Shown here in pieces: positions 1 through 10,433 of a DNA stretch of 64,000 nucleotides; position 1 is the first letter of the stretch, and each line of letters opens with the position of its first letter. The DNA lies in contig NZ_JAAMQJ010000007.1 in assembly GCF_013523125.1 (NCBI RefSeq), forward strand, positions 62,001-126,000, given 5' to 3'. Under the pieces are notes generated by a model that was not told where the DNA came from, did not search any database, and saw nothing but the letters and a program-made list of their open reading frames with translations. Made by a program: the position numbers and the translations under genes. The stretch is from Pseudomonas entomophila. GTDB taxonomy: Bacteria > Pseudomonadota > Gammaproteobacteria > Pseudomonadales > Pseudomonadaceae.

Positions 1-1531
<1,531 letters not shown>

Positions 1532-1734
1532 GAAAACCTCGTGTTCTGGAGTGTGGGGGTTGGAACACGCAGTGTACTGAGAGTTCTCGGGCGCGGCGAG
1601 GTGATGTGGGGTATGGGCTTGGCGTGTGCAGCGCGGGCCATGGCTTGGACCCGCCTTGCAGGTCAGGCCTTTCAAGGTTTTCACCTGACACGATGTAGAC
1701 CACCTTGCTGATCTGGCAGAGCGGTTCGCCTCTG

Positions 1735-1806
1735 TGTGGGAGCGGGCTTGCCCGCGATGCAGGCGGTGATTGGTCGGACGCCATCGCGGGCAAGCCCGCT
1801 CCCACA
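1735..1806. repeat. Inverted pair of REP elements
   Basis: Two perfectly inverted 25-bp arms (1735-1759 and 1782-1806) of the form TGTGGGAGCGGGCTTGCCCG plus CGATG surround a 22-bp spacer. Each arm contains the GCGGGC-TT-GCCCGC palindrome of P. putida-type REP sequences. Such pairs sit in intergenic DNA and can act as transcription terminators, mRNA stabilisers or RAYT-transposase substrates. Here the pair lies upstream of pgm and downstream of the helicase gene. Confidence 0.85.
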
Positions 1807-1853
1807 AGCTGCTTGCGCGGCCATGGCTACACCGACGGCTGCAGAGGTCTGGG

Positions 1854-1877
1854 TGGGAGCTGGCTTGCCAGCGATAG
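1854..1877. repeat. Diverged single REP element
   Basis: TGGGAGCTGGCTTGCCAGCG follows the same layout as the REP pair 50 bp to the left, but the palindrome core is CTGGC-TT-GCCAG. The compensating changes keep the hairpin, as expected for a selected structure. The rest of the 1532-2057 gap shows no gene that I can support. Confidence 0.65.
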
Positions 1878-2057
1878 CGTCCGGTCAGGCGCCGCCTGCA
1901 TCGCAGGTAAGCCCACACATCAGCCCATAGGGTCGGGCATGTACCGAGTAGAAAAAAGACAGTTGCTCCCACAGGAGGATGAGCGTGCCTGTACCATGTC
2001 GGTGAACCGATGGGTGCAATAAATGGCCCTATCCCGCTGACACCCCAGCAGACGCGC

Positions 2058-4319
2058 CTACCCCTCAGGACACTGCCACCACGACGGAAACATCTGCCGC
2101 ACCCGCGCCTCGGCGAAGCGCTCATCGATCAGCACCAGCGTGCCCTGATCCTGATCCCCCCGGATCACTCGGCCCGCGGCCTGGATCACCTTGCGCACCC
2201 CCGGATACAGGTAGGCGTAGTCGAACCCGGCACCGAACTGGCGTTCCAGGCGCTGCTTGAACTGCTCGTTGACCGGGTTGACCTGGGGCAGCCCGAGGGT
2301 GGCGACGAACGCCCCGATCAGCCGCGTACCGGGCAAGTCGACCCCCTCTCCGAACGCCCCGCCCAGTACCGCGAAACCGACCCCCTGCCCGTCCGGCACG
2401 AAGCGCGCCAGGAACGCCTCGCGCCGCGCCTCGTCCATGCCTGGCGCCTGCTCCCAGCGCGGGATCGACGGATGACGCTCGGCCAGCAACCGCGAGACCT
2501 GCTCCAGGTACTCGAAGCTGCTGAAGAACGCCAGGTAGTTGCCCGGCTGCCGCGTGTACTGCTCGGCGATCAGCTCGACGATGGGTGCCAGCGACGCCTG
2601 CCGCTCGCGGTAGCGCGTCGACACGTGGCTGGCGATGCGCACCTGCAACTGCTCGGCACGAAACGGCGCGGCCACTTCCAGCCAGGCGGTGTCGGCCGGC
2701 ATGCCCAGCAGGTCGGTGTAGAACTGGCGCGGCCCGAGCGTTGCGGAGAACAGCGTGACGCTGCGCGCGGCGCTCATGCGCGGCGCCAGCAGCCGGGCCG
2801 GGACCACGTTACGCAGGCACAGGGTGGCCAGGCGCCGCTTGCCCTGCCCCTCGCGCACGCTGACGTCGAACAGGAAATGCTCGTCGAACAGCTCGGCCAC
2901 GCGAGTGAACTGCAAGGCATGGAAGTAGAACGCCAGCAGGTCCGGCTCGATGCCGAGCGGGGCCTGGTTCATCTGCTCCTGCACCACGCCGACGAAGCGC
3001 TGCAAGGCGCGCAGGAGCGGCTCGGGCAACACTGCACTGGCCTGGTACGGGGCGCGCTGTTCCTTGTACAAGGCATTCCAGGCGCGGTTGAGCCCGCCCA
3101 GTACGCTGGTCAATCCGGCCGGCTTGCGCTTGCGCAGGGTGGCCAGCTGGCCCTGGTCGAGGCTGGCGCTGTACATCTGTCGCCCACGCTCGACCAGGTT
3201 GTGCGCCTCGTCCACCAGCACCGCCGTGCGCCACTGGTTGGCCTGGGCCAGGCCGAAGAGCAAGGCGTGGGCATCGAAGTAGTAGTTGTAGTCGGCCACC
3301 ACCACGTCAGCCCAGCGCGCCATTTCCTGGGCCAGGTAGTACGGGCAGACCTGGTGCGCCAGCGCCACCTCGCGCACGCCGGCCTGGTCCAGCAGCGGCC
3401 GCTGGTTGGCCGCCGCGCGTGCCGCCGGCAGGCGATCGTAGAAGCCTTGCGCCAGCGGGCAGGACTCACCATGGCAGGCCTTGTCCGGGTGCTCGCAGGC
3501 CTTGTCGCGGGCGATCAGTTCCAGGGTGCGCAAGGCCGGTTGCGGCGAGGCCTCCGTCAATTGGCGCAACGCGTGCAGGGCCAGAGCACGGCCAGGGGTC
3601 TTGGCGGTCAGAAAGAAGATCTTGTCGAGCCGCTGTGGGGAGGTGGCCTTGAGCAGCGGGAACAACGTGCCCAGGGTCTTGCCGATGCCGGTGCTGGCCT
3701 GGGCCATCAGGCAGCGCCCGGTGCTGACCGCCTTGTACAGGGTCTCGGCCAACTGTCGCTGGCCCTGGCGGAAGGCGGCGTAGGGGAACTGCAAGGCCTG
3801 CAGGCCGTCGTTGCGCGCCAGCAGCCGTTGCTCCTGGGCCTGGGCCCAGCCGAGAAAGTAGGCACAAACCTTGTCGAAGAACCGTTCCAGGTCGGTCGCC
3901 TGCCAGGACTCGCTGATCACCGTCTGCCGGTCGCTGTCGACGTCCAGGTAGACCAGGGCCACCTCGAGGCGCTCGAGCTGCCGTGCCTGGCACAGCAACC
4001 AGCCATAGACCTTGGCCTGTGCCCAGTGCAGTTGCCGGTGGTTGTCGGGCTGGCGCGAGAGGTCACCGCGGTGGGTCTTGATCTCCTCCAGGCGGTTGAG
4101 CGCCGGATCGTAGCCATCGGCCCGTCCGCGTACCCGCAGGCTCTGGTACTGCCCCTCCAGTGCCACTTCGGCCTCGTACCCCGCCCCACGGCGCGCCACC
4201 ACGCGGCGATGGCCGTCGATGCCCTCCTGGGCGGTGGGCGACGGGGTGAAGCGCAGGTCCAGGTCGCCGACCTTGGCACTGAACTCGCACAAGGCGCGCA
4301 CGGCAACGGTGTAGCTCAT
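2058..4319 (-). CDS. XPD/DinG-like Fe-S DNA helicase with N-terminal PD-(D/E)XK-like region
   Basis: Predicted 753-aa ATP-dependent 5'-3' superfamily-2 DNA helicase. The N-terminal ~150 residues carry LEEIKTH near residue 78, resembling the catalytic strand of Cas4/RecB-like PD-(D/E)XK nucleases. Walker A is QASTGIGKT near residue 206. Four cysteines of an XPD-type iron-sulfur cluster lie at [13 protein letters not shown] and CPYY (residues ~275-325). The DEAH box is VDEAHNL near residue 368, and a C-terminal motif VI-like AAGRVIRG is present. The ATG at 4319 overlaps the stop of the upstream FAN1-like gene (ATGA), so the two are translationally coupled. An in-frame start further upstream would lie inside that neighbour and is not favoured. 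Pairing with FAN1 suggests a role in crosslink or branched-DNA repair, which is inference. Confidence 0.88.
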   Translation of the reverse strand: MSYTVAVRALCEFSAKVGDLDLRFTPSPTAQEGIDGHRRVVARRGAGYEAEVALEGQYQSLRVRGRADGYDPALNRLEEIKTHRGDLSRQPDNHRQLHWAQAKVYGWLLCQARQLERLEVALVYLDVDSDRQTVISESWQATDLERFFDKVCAYFLGWAQAQEQRLLARNDGLQALQFPYAAFRQGQRQLAETLYKAVSTGRCLMAQASTGIGKTLGTLFPLLKATSPQRLDKIFFLTAKTPGRALALHALRQLTEASPQPALRTLELIARDKACEHPDKACHGESCPLAQGFYDRLPAARAAANQRPLLDQAGVREVALAHQVCPYYLAQEMARWADVVVADYNYYFDAHALLFGLAQANQWRTAVLVDEAHNLVERGRQMYSASLDQGQLATLRKRKPAGLTSVLGGLNRAWNALYKEQRAPYQASAVLPEPLLRALQRFVGVVQEQMNQAPLGIEPDLLAFYFHALQFTRVAELFDEHFLFDVSVREGQGKRRLATLCLRNVVPARLLAPRMSAARSVTLFSATLGPRQFYTDLLGMPADTAWLEVAAPFRAEQLQVRIASHVSTRYRERQASLAPIVELIAEQYTRQPGNYLAFFSSFEYLEQVSRLLAERHPSIPRWEQAPGMDEARREAFLARFVPDGQGVGFAVLGGAFGEGVDLPGTRLIGAFVATLGLPQVNPVNEQFKQRLERQFGAGFDYAYLYPGVRKVIQAAGRVIRGDQDQGTLVLIDERFAEARVRQMFPSWWQCPEG

Positions 4320-6001
4320 GACGCCGCGTTGTCCCAGCGCACGTGGCAGACGTCCACCGGCAAGCCATGCTCGCGGCAGAACTCCAGCCAACGCAGCTGG
4401 TTGTCCTGCAGGCGATCACCGGGGCCCTTGACCTCGATCATCCGGTAACGCCCCTCGTCGGGCCAGAACTGGATCAGGTCCGGCATGCCGGTGCGGTTGT
4501 TGCGGATGTCCTGCAGCAGACGGATGAAGCACGCCTTCAGGTGTGCCGGCGGCAGGCAGCCCAGCGCCTGCTCGAGCAGCTCGGGCGACAGCGCCGGCCA
4601 GCAGACGAAGGGTGACTGCAAGCCGTGCTTGGCCTGATGGACCTGGCGGATGGCCTCGGCATGGGTGCCGGCGTCGAGCCGGGCGAAGCAGGCCTCGAAG
4701 GCCTCGGCACGGCGTAGCTGGAAGTCGGCCTCGTGCAGGTCTTGCGGCGCGCTCTGGAACGGGTGGAAGAACGCACCCGGCACGGGCGAGAAGATCACCT
4801 CCCAGCACAGCAGCCCGAACAGCCCGTTGAACAGGGTGTTCTCCACGTAGTGCACCTGGCCGCCGTGCTCCTCATGCAGGTACTGGCCGACGGCCCGTTC
4901 GACCCCGAGGCTGGCGTGCTCGGCCGGCAGCACCAGGTGAATGAGGTTGGCGGTCGACGCCTTGCGACGCGCACGCGGCGCGCCGCCCAGCTTGCGCGCC
5001 AGGCGCGGCAGCATGCGCTCGAGGGCCTGCACTTCCAGGGCGTTGGCCGGGGCCTCGGCCACCTGGGTGGCGAGGGCATGGGCGGCGGTCCACTGTTCGC
5101 TGCGCTCGAGCACGCGGACCTGGCGGATGCGCGCCTGCGGGTGCTGGCACTCGGCGTAGATGGCCGTGGCCTGGTCCCAGTCGCCCAAGCGTTCGCACTG
5201 CTGGCCCAGACCGAACAGCAAACGCGCCCTGCGGCGGGCCAGCCACGGGTTGTCGGCCGCGAGCGTCGGCAACGCGGCGAACACCTGCTGCGGCGTGGCA
5301 CCCTGCTCCAGCTGTTCGGTGCAGGCATGCAGCGCCATGGCCGCCGTGACGTCCTCACGGCTGCGCAGGGCCCGGGAATCGGCGCTGAAGGCCACCTGCT
5401 CGTAGCGCGCGAAGCCCAGGTCGGCCAGCACGAACTCCGACCAGTCCTGGTACAGGTTGCCGAAGAACAACAGCCGCAGCCGGTCGCACAGCGCTTGCAG
5501 GCGCCACTGCACCACACGTTCAGGGAATGTCGGGAACCACGACGCTAAGGTGCGCGGCGCCAGCTCCAGAGCCAGCAGCTCGGCCAGCAGCTCGTGTTTG
5601 AGCGCCTTGGGCCGGCTCAGTTGCCCGGCGAAACAGCGCGTCAGTTCGTCCTTGCGCAGCAGTCCGAACAGCTGCTCGACGCCCAGTTCGACCTGCTCGG
5701 CCACCCAGCCGGTGTCGAGCAGCGGGGCCAGGGCCGCGTGGGTGCAGCCGATTTCGGCGTACTGGAGCTTGTCGGTGCGAAACAGCTCGCCCTTGCGCAT
5801 GACCATGCGCACCAGCAAGGCCCGTGCAGGGCGTGGCAACTCGGCGAACGTACGGATGAACGCGCGCTCCTGCTCGTCGAGCAGGTCGGCGTAGCGCAGC
5901 TCGACCCAGTCGAGTACCTGCTGGAAATTGTGCAGGTAGTAGAAGGGTTCTTCGACGGAATGGGCAATCACGGTAGACAGGCGGCAAGGGGATGGGCCCA
6001 C
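4316..6001 (-). CDS. FAN1-like structure-specific nuclease (VRR-NUC)
   Basis: About 561 aa, close to the 559 aa of the characterised P. aeruginosa FAN1, a structure-specific 5' flap endonuclease/exonuclease that cuts DNA next to interstrand crosslinks. The C-terminal VRR-NUC domain (about residues 500-545) shows GMPDLIQFW and RMIEVKGPGDRLQDNQ, giving the PD...EVK metal site plus the conserved Q. The N-terminal part is helical with TPR-like repeats (residues ~230-330, rich in ALxxxP/W patterns). The codon at 6001 is GTG. A second in-frame GTG at 5971, giving VIAHSVEEPF, is an equally good or better start because homology seems to begin there. The 3' end overlaps the helicase start by four bases, forming a two-gene operon. 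Confidence 0.88.
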   Translation of the reverse strand: MGPSPCRLSTVIAHSVEEPFYYLHNFQQVLDWVELRYADLLDEQERAFIRTFAELPRPARALLVRMVMRKGELFRTDKLQYAEIGCTHAALAPLLDTGWVAEQVELGVEQLFGLLRKDELTRCFAGQLSRPKALKHELLAELLALELAPRTLASWFPTFPERVVQWRLQALCDRLRLLFFGNLYQDWSEFVLADLGFARYEQVAFSADSRALRSREDVTAAMALHACTEQLEQGATPQQVFAALPTLAADNPWLARRRARLLFGLGQQCERLGDWDQATAIYAECQHPQARIRQVRVLERSEQWTAAHALATQVAEAPANALEVQALERMLPRLARKLGGAPRARRKASTANLIHLVLPAEHASLGVERAVGQYLHEEHGGQVHYVENTLFNGLFGLLCWEVIFSPVPGAFFHPFQSAPQDLHEADFQLRRAEAFEACFARLDAGTHAEAIRQVHQAKHGLQSPFVCWPALSPELLEQALGCLPPAHLKACFIRLLQDIRNNRTGMPDLIQFWPDEGRYRMIEVKGPGDRLQDNQLRWLEFCREHGLPVDVCHVRWDNAAS

Positions 6002-6043
6002 TGGTTATACATACAGAGAGCGCCCCCAGGCAAATCGACTGGA

Positions 6044-7429
6044 TCAGCGGTCAGGCTGTCGATACCGTGCCAGCCGTTGTCGCAGCAGGCCCACGGCCTG
6101 GCGCAGATCGTTGAGGCGGCCGCCTTCCCAGGCCAGCAACACATGCTGCCGATGCCAGCCACGTGCGCTGAACATCGGCCCTGGCGCGGCGTGCAGGCCC
6201 TTGGCCGAAAATTCGCGCAGCATGCGCTGCATGTCGATGTCCTGGTACGTCCTAATCCACAGCCCGCGTCCACCTGCGGGCCGTTCGAACGCCAGTTGAC
6301 CGGGGACCTGCCGGGCGATTTCCGCGCACAGTGCGTCCACCCGCAGCGCCAGCTCACTGCGCACCACCTGCAGGTGGGCATCGACCTGGCCCTTGACCAG
6401 CAACCGCGCCAGCGCATGCTGACGCAGGGGCGGCAGGCGGAAGTCGCGCCACATGAAGGCCTGGCGTACCGGCTCGTGATCGCTCAGCACATAGGCATAG
6501 GGCGCCTCCGCGCCGACGCAGGCGTGCACCGAGCCGAGCACCAGCAACCGTTCCGGGTCGAGGGTATCGCGCAACCGCGCCGCCGGCGGGCCGTCGAAAC
6601 AATGCTCGCTGTCCATGTCGTTTTCCAGCACCCACACCCGGTGCTGTTCGAGCAGCGCGGCCATGGCCCGTTGCGCCGCCACTGGAATCACCCGCCCCAG
6701 TGGGCTGGCCAGGCAGGACGGCAACAACGCCAGCCCGACCCGTTCATGCCGCAGCAGGTGCGCCAGCGCGCACAAGTCGGGGCAGCCATGGGCATCGAGG
6801 GGCAGCTCGACGATCCGGCGACCGGTCTGCTTCAGCAGCCACAACAGACGCGCGCAGACGGGTGACGGCACCAGGAGGGCTTCGTTCTGCAGCGACAAGC
6901 TGGCGAACACGGTTTCCAGCAGCGCCTGCAGGTCGGTCGCCAGGTAGACGTCCTCAGCGCTCCAGCAGTGCATGGAGGACTGCGTATAGCGCGTGGCCAG
7001 GGCGCTGCGCAGCATCAGCTCCCCGGCCAGGCGCCGCTCGTGCACGCTGCGGCTGCCCTGTCGCGCCAAACGACGCTCCTCGGTGAGCAGCGCATGGTCC
7101 AGCGCCGGCATGGCAGGCAGCGGCGGCTCGAGCAGGCGCAGGACATCGTGATCGCCCGAGACCACGGGGGCAGCGAGGCGGGCATGCTGGCTGCAGGCCG
7201 AGGGGCGATTGATGTAGTAACCGGACTTGGGCACCGAGCGCACTCGGCCTTCGTGCTCCAGCTGGTTGTAGGCGTGCTGCACCGTCGACAGCGAGACCTT
7301 GAGACGCTTGGCCAGGTCCCGCAGCGAAGGCAGCTTGTGTTCGTTGCACACCGTGTTGTGACGGGTCAGCGTCAACAGGTAGCGGTACACCGCCTGATAG
7401 GCGAACTCGCCTCGGCTCGACTTGCTCAT
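6044..7429 (-). CDS. MocR/GntR-type regulator with degenerate PLP-binding domain
   Basis: A 461-aa fusion of an N-terminal winged helix (residues ~10-78: LPSLRDLAKRLKVSLSTVQHAY then GRVRSVPKSGYYI) to an aminotransferase fold-type I domain, the architecture of MocR regulators. The normal PLP pocket looks dismantled. The region aligning with the lysine motif S-K-T reads GSVHACVGAE, with no lysine. The N-P-T-G motif is SPLG. The D-x-Y motif is ENDMDSE, with the aspartate kept but the tyrosine lost. It may therefore sense something other than PLP or act without ligand. The ATG overlaps the stop of the upstream unknown gene (ATGA), so the two proteins are made together. Targets are unknown; autoregulation of the pair from the 8740-9200 region is a reasonable guess. 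Confidence 0.85.
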   Translation of the reverse strand: MSKSSRGEFAYQAVYRYLLTLTRHNTVCNEHKLPSLRDLAKRLKVSLSTVQHAYNQLEHEGRVRSVPKSGYYINRPSACSQHARLAAPVVSGDHDVLRLLEPPLPAMPALDHALLTEERRLARQGSRSVHERRLAGELMLRSALATRYTQSSMHCWSAEDVYLATDLQALLETVFASLSLQNEALLVPSPVCARLLWLLKQTGRRIVELPLDAHGCPDLCALAHLLRHERVGLALLPSCLASPLGRVIPVAAQRAMAALLEQHRVWVLENDMDSEHCFDGPPAARLRDTLDPERLLVLGSVHACVGAEAPYAYVLSDHEPVRQAFMWRDFRLPPLRQHALARLLVKGQVDAHLQVVRSELALRVDALCAEIARQVPGQLAFERPAGGRGLWIRTYQDIDMQRMLREFSAKGLHAAPGPMFSARGWHRQHVLLAWEGGRLNDLRQAVGLLRQRLARYRQPDR

Positions 7430-8739
7430 CGGGCTGTCGACCGCGAGGCCTGGCCCGCGCTGACCGCGCAGCCACCGCTGGTCCAGCCGGGCAGATCGTC
7501 TTCACACCGCGTCAGGTGCGCGAACAGCCGCCGCAGGCCATGCGACTGCCCTTCATCAGCGTACAACGCCTGTAGGGTGCTGACCGGCAACCCGGTGGCG
7601 GTGACCAGCCAGCGGCCTACCGCTTCCGGACACGGTCGCCCTTGCAAGGCCTGGTGCAACAACGGCAGCGCCACACGCATCTCGGGGTAGCAGCGCCTGA
7701 TGAAGGCCTCGAGCCCTGCGCCTCGGTCCACGAACGGTGCGCTGAGCAGGCAATCGAACTGCTGGGCGGAAAGCGCGTGGGTGCGCAGGAAGGCCCGGTA
7801 GGACGCCTCGCGCCAGTGCTCTACCGCCCGGGTGCCCTCGCCCACGCAGGAAGGCGCCAGGAGTCGAGGGCTCAGCCAAGGCTCGAGCGACTCGGGGTCG
7901 GTAGCGTCGTCGGGCAACAGGTCGGCCAGATCGATCACCTGCAAGCGTGGCCCGCTCGGCACCGGCTCGGCCACCTCCGTTCCTGTACGCGCCGAGCCTG
8001 GGCTGTACGGTGTCACGTGCTCGTAGAGCTGGCCCAGGTTGTTCAGCAGACCGCGCGCGCAATAGCGCACCCAGCGGTCTTCCGGCAGGCCCATCGCCCG
8101 TCGACAGCGTTGGCTCCAGGCCAGCAGCCGTCGCTGCTGGGCCAGGGGCAGTTCGGTGGCCAGGACGTCCGCAGCGCCCTCTTGGCCCAGCGCCACGCGG
8201 CAGGCTTCGGCCTGGGCCAGGACGTGCCAACCCTCGAGTACACGTTCCGGCTGGCCCTGGCAGAGATGCCCGAGGGTGAGCAACCGCTCCCGCCCCAGGG
8301 CATCGAGTTGCGGGTCGAGCAGGCGCCGCGTACAGAACGGCACCACCTGGCCGCCATCGACCATCAGCAGCTCGACACGCGGGTCGTCCTCCAGGAACAG
8401 GCGGCTGAAACAGCGCTCCAAGGCGTGGCGCAGCGGCATCCGGCGCCCACCCCCGGGCAACAGCAATACACGCAAGGCGAAGGTCGCCGGCCCGCGGCTG
8501 GCGAGGTTCAACTGCGCCGCACGCAGGCAGGCCAGGGCATGGCTGCTGCGGTCGTCGCCGCTGTAGGGGAAGAACACGCGAAAGCGCGCGATCCCATCAG
8601 GCCCACCCGCCGCGATCACCACCCGCTGGACCAACAAGCGCAACGCGGCGCGCTGGGGCCGGCTCATGTCGTCCAACAAGCGCTCGAGTACTTGCTTGTA
8701 TATGTATTGCATGGCCTGGTCATGAATCGTACTTGCCAT
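7426..8739 (-). CDS. Unknown 437-aa protein coupled to a MocR-type regulator
   Basis: No family recognised. The start ATG at 8739 is chosen because an AAGGAGG site sits eight bases upstream; a GTG at 8748 is the alternative. The protein is soluble, leucine-, arginine- and alanine-rich, with no signal peptide or membrane helix. The N-terminal ~140 residues contain FRVFFPYSGDDRSSHALACLRAAQ and a GGGRRMPLRHALERCF stretch. The C-terminal half has a short Trp/Pro-rich segment (EPWLSPRLLAPS) and an LSAQQFDCLLSAPFVDRGAG motif. Its stop overlaps the start of the regulator gene, so it is probably co-regulated with, or a partner of, that regulator. Promoter and any operator should lie in the AT-richer gap at 8740-9200. 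Confidence 0.75.
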   Translation of the reverse strand: MASTIHDQAMQYIYKQVLERLLDDMSRPQRAALRLLVQRVVIAAGGPDGIARFRVFFPYSGDDRSSHALACLRAAQLNLASRGPATFALRVLLLPGGGRRMPLRHALERCFSRLFLEDDPRVELLMVDGGQVVPFCTRRLLDPQLDALGRERLLTLGHLCQGQPERVLEGWHVLAQAEACRVALGQEGAADVLATELPLAQQRRLLAWSQRCRRAMGLPEDRWVRYCARGLLNNLGQLYEHVTPYSPGSARTGTEVAEPVPSGPRLQVIDLADLLPDDATDPESLEPWLSPRLLAPSCVGEGTRAVEHWREASYRAFLRTHALSAQQFDCLLSAPFVDRGAGLEAFIRRCYPEMRVALPLLHQALQGRPCPEAVGRWLVTATGLPVSTLQALYADEGQSHGLRRLFAHLTRCEDDLPGWTSGGCAVSAGQASRSTAR

Positions 8740-9200
8740 GTCATGCACCTCCTTGGCATATGGGCTTGTGCTTCACGCGACACGTCCGTGAATGAAAGCG
8801 CTCTTCGAAAACGGCCCATGACAGGCGCGCCTTGCCCGAGTTGGCGACAACTTTCCCGCAGCCTTCATTCGCGCCAGCCCACACCTTGCGTGGCCTGGCC
8901 GACGGCTATCACGGGGCCATTATCGATTCTCGAGACAGGAATAACAGATACAGATCAGGGTAAAAAAACCATTCAGACGCGTATTATCGCCCAACTTTCA
9001 TTCAGACTTTTTCAACGTGTCGACGATAACAAAAAGCGCACTTAAAGTTTGCCGCCCAGCCTATCGGCAATTACTTAATGTGCTGTAGGAAATTTCTCAA
9101 GGAAGAGATAAAGGACGCGTTTCGCGCTTTATGACAGGGACGCGATCACGGTGGCCGGCCAGGGCCGCCAAGGCCTCCGACCGGCGTGTCGAAGAGGGTT
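8740..9200. other. Intergenic region, 461 bp, AT-richer than neighbours
   Basis: No gene is supported on either strand. The stretch 8930-9080 is clearly AT-richer than its surroundings and is a likely place for the promoter of the leftward 437-aa/MocR operon. The sequence at 9150-9185 (GGCCGGCCAGGGCCGCCAAG onwards) has imperfect dyads that could form a terminator hairpin for the oxidoreductase gene ending at 9201, but no T-run follows it, so this is weak. Confidence 0.4.
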
Positions 9201-10223
9201 TCAGCCGAGCGCCATGTCCAGCACCACACGCCCGCCACAGGGGCAGCCGTCCATGTAGCGGTGCGCCTCGACCACCTGGCTGAACGGGTAGACCTTGACG
9301 ATCTGCGGCGTCAGCAGGCGGTCGGCCGTGAAGCGGTTGATCGCGTCCAGGGCCCGCGCCATGGCGGCCTGTTCCTGGGCGATGCCCAGCTCCGGCTTGC
9401 CAGTGAAGTTGCCGATGCAGTGCACGTGGAACTGGATGTTCTTCTGGAACGCCGCGCAGGCCGGGAACGGTGTCTGGTTGCCGCCCTGCAGGCCGTACAG
9501 CACCAGGCTGCCACGCGGCGCCAGGACATCGCCCAGCAACGACATCTGCGGCCCGCCCAGCCCATCGAGGACCATGTCCACGCCGCGGCTGTCGGTGTAC
9601 TTGGCCACCTGCAGCAGCAGGTCCTGCTCCTCGGTGACGATCACCTTGTCGGCGCCCAGCGCCAGCAGCGGCGCACGCTGCTCGGCCTGCTTGGTCACCG
9701 CGAACACCTTCAGGCCCAGGGCCTTGCCCAGTTGCACGAAGGCCGGCCCGGCGCAGTGGCTGGCATCGGTCACCAAGGCGGTCTGCCCCGGTTTGGCCTT
9801 GGCCAGCTCGACATAGGCGAAATAGGCGATCAGCAAGGGCGTGTAATGCACGCTCGCCTCGATCGGCGAGAGCAGGTCCGGGTAGCGGGTGATGGCGGTA
9901 CGTGGCAGCACCACCACATCGCCATAGACGGGATGGTCATTGGCGCTGGCCGCCGGGAAGCTGGCCACGCGATCGCCCACGGCGATGTCCTCGACGCCTT
10001 CGCCCACGGCGGTGACCACGCCGGCCATCTCCTGGCCGATGCCGGCCGGCAGGCGCGCCTTGGACGGCGCCAGGTTCTGCCGCCAGAGCACGTCGTACCA
10101 GCTGATGCCGATCGCCTCGACACGCACCTGCACCTCGCCCGCGGTCGGCGTCGGCTCGGTCTGCTGCTCGCAGCGCAGCACCTCGGCAGCGCCGAACTTG
10201 TGGAAACGGATGATGCGCGACAT
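9201..10223 (-). CDS. Medium-chain dehydrogenase/quinone oxidoreductase-like NAD(P)-dependent oxidoreductase
   Basis: A 340-aa cytosolic MDR-superfamily protein of the usual quinone oxidoreductase length. The N-terminal GroES-like domain has GQEMAGVVTAVGEGVEDIAVGDRV (residues ~62-87). The Rossmann domain follows, with TALVTDASHCAGPAFVQLGKAL near residues 147-168, where the usual nucleotide-binding AxxGxxG is altered to ASHCAGP. ADKVIVTEEQDLL and DMVLDGLGGPQM come next. Zinc-binding cysteines of alcohol dehydrogenases are absent, so NADPH:quinone or enone reduction is more likely than zinc-dependent alcohol oxidation. The start has GAGG eight bases upstream. The gene is divergent from a LysR regulator 210 bp away, which probably controls it. 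The substrate cannot be told. Confidence 0.85.
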   Translation of the reverse strand: MSRIIRFHKFGAAEVLRCEQQTEPTPTAGEVQVRVEAIGISWYDVLWRQNLAPSKARLPAGIGQEMAGVVTAVGEGVEDIAVGDRVASFPAASANDHPVYGDVVVLPRTAITRYPDLLSPIEASVHYTPLLIAYFAYVELAKAKPGQTALVTDASHCAGPAFVQLGKALGLKVFAVTKQAEQRAPLLALGADKVIVTEEQDLLLQVAKYTDSRGVDMVLDGLGGPQMSLLGDVLAPRGSLVLYGLQGGNQTPFPACAAFQKNIQFHVHCIGNFTGKPELGIAQEQAAMARALDAINRFTADRLLTPQIVKVYPFSQVVEAHRYMDGCPCGGRVVLDMALG

Positions 10224-10433
10224 GGCCTACCTCGCCTGTGTGAACCTCGTATTACCCTGCACTGTATCGGGACATCGCCCGCCAAGCCATGGGCGGTCAT
10301 CGATAGTCGACATGCCTGACATCGATCGGCCGGGCACCTCGACACCCGACGTGCGGGAAAGCGGTGCAGGGTAACAGCCTTTGGCTTTAGTATTCACCCC
10401 TGCCCCACCCCCGGCATACAGGCCCAACGATCG
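10224..10433. promoter_or_regulatory. Divergent promoter region, oxidoreductase / LysR regulator
   Basis: The 210-bp space between two divergent genes. It holds two ATCGAT hexamers about 20 bp apart around 10295-10325 with TCGACATG between them, a possible LysR-type operator with dyad character. Divergence of a LysR gene from its target with a shared operator is the classical arrangement. The exact promoter elements could not be assigned. Confidence 0.4.

Noticed and set aside
2010..4448. Long plus-strand open frame of 812 codons
   Set aside because: Antisense to the Fe-S helicase, which has Walker, DEAH and Fe-S motifs. The plus frame is a codon-bias shadow (Gln/Leu/Gly-rich, no motif).
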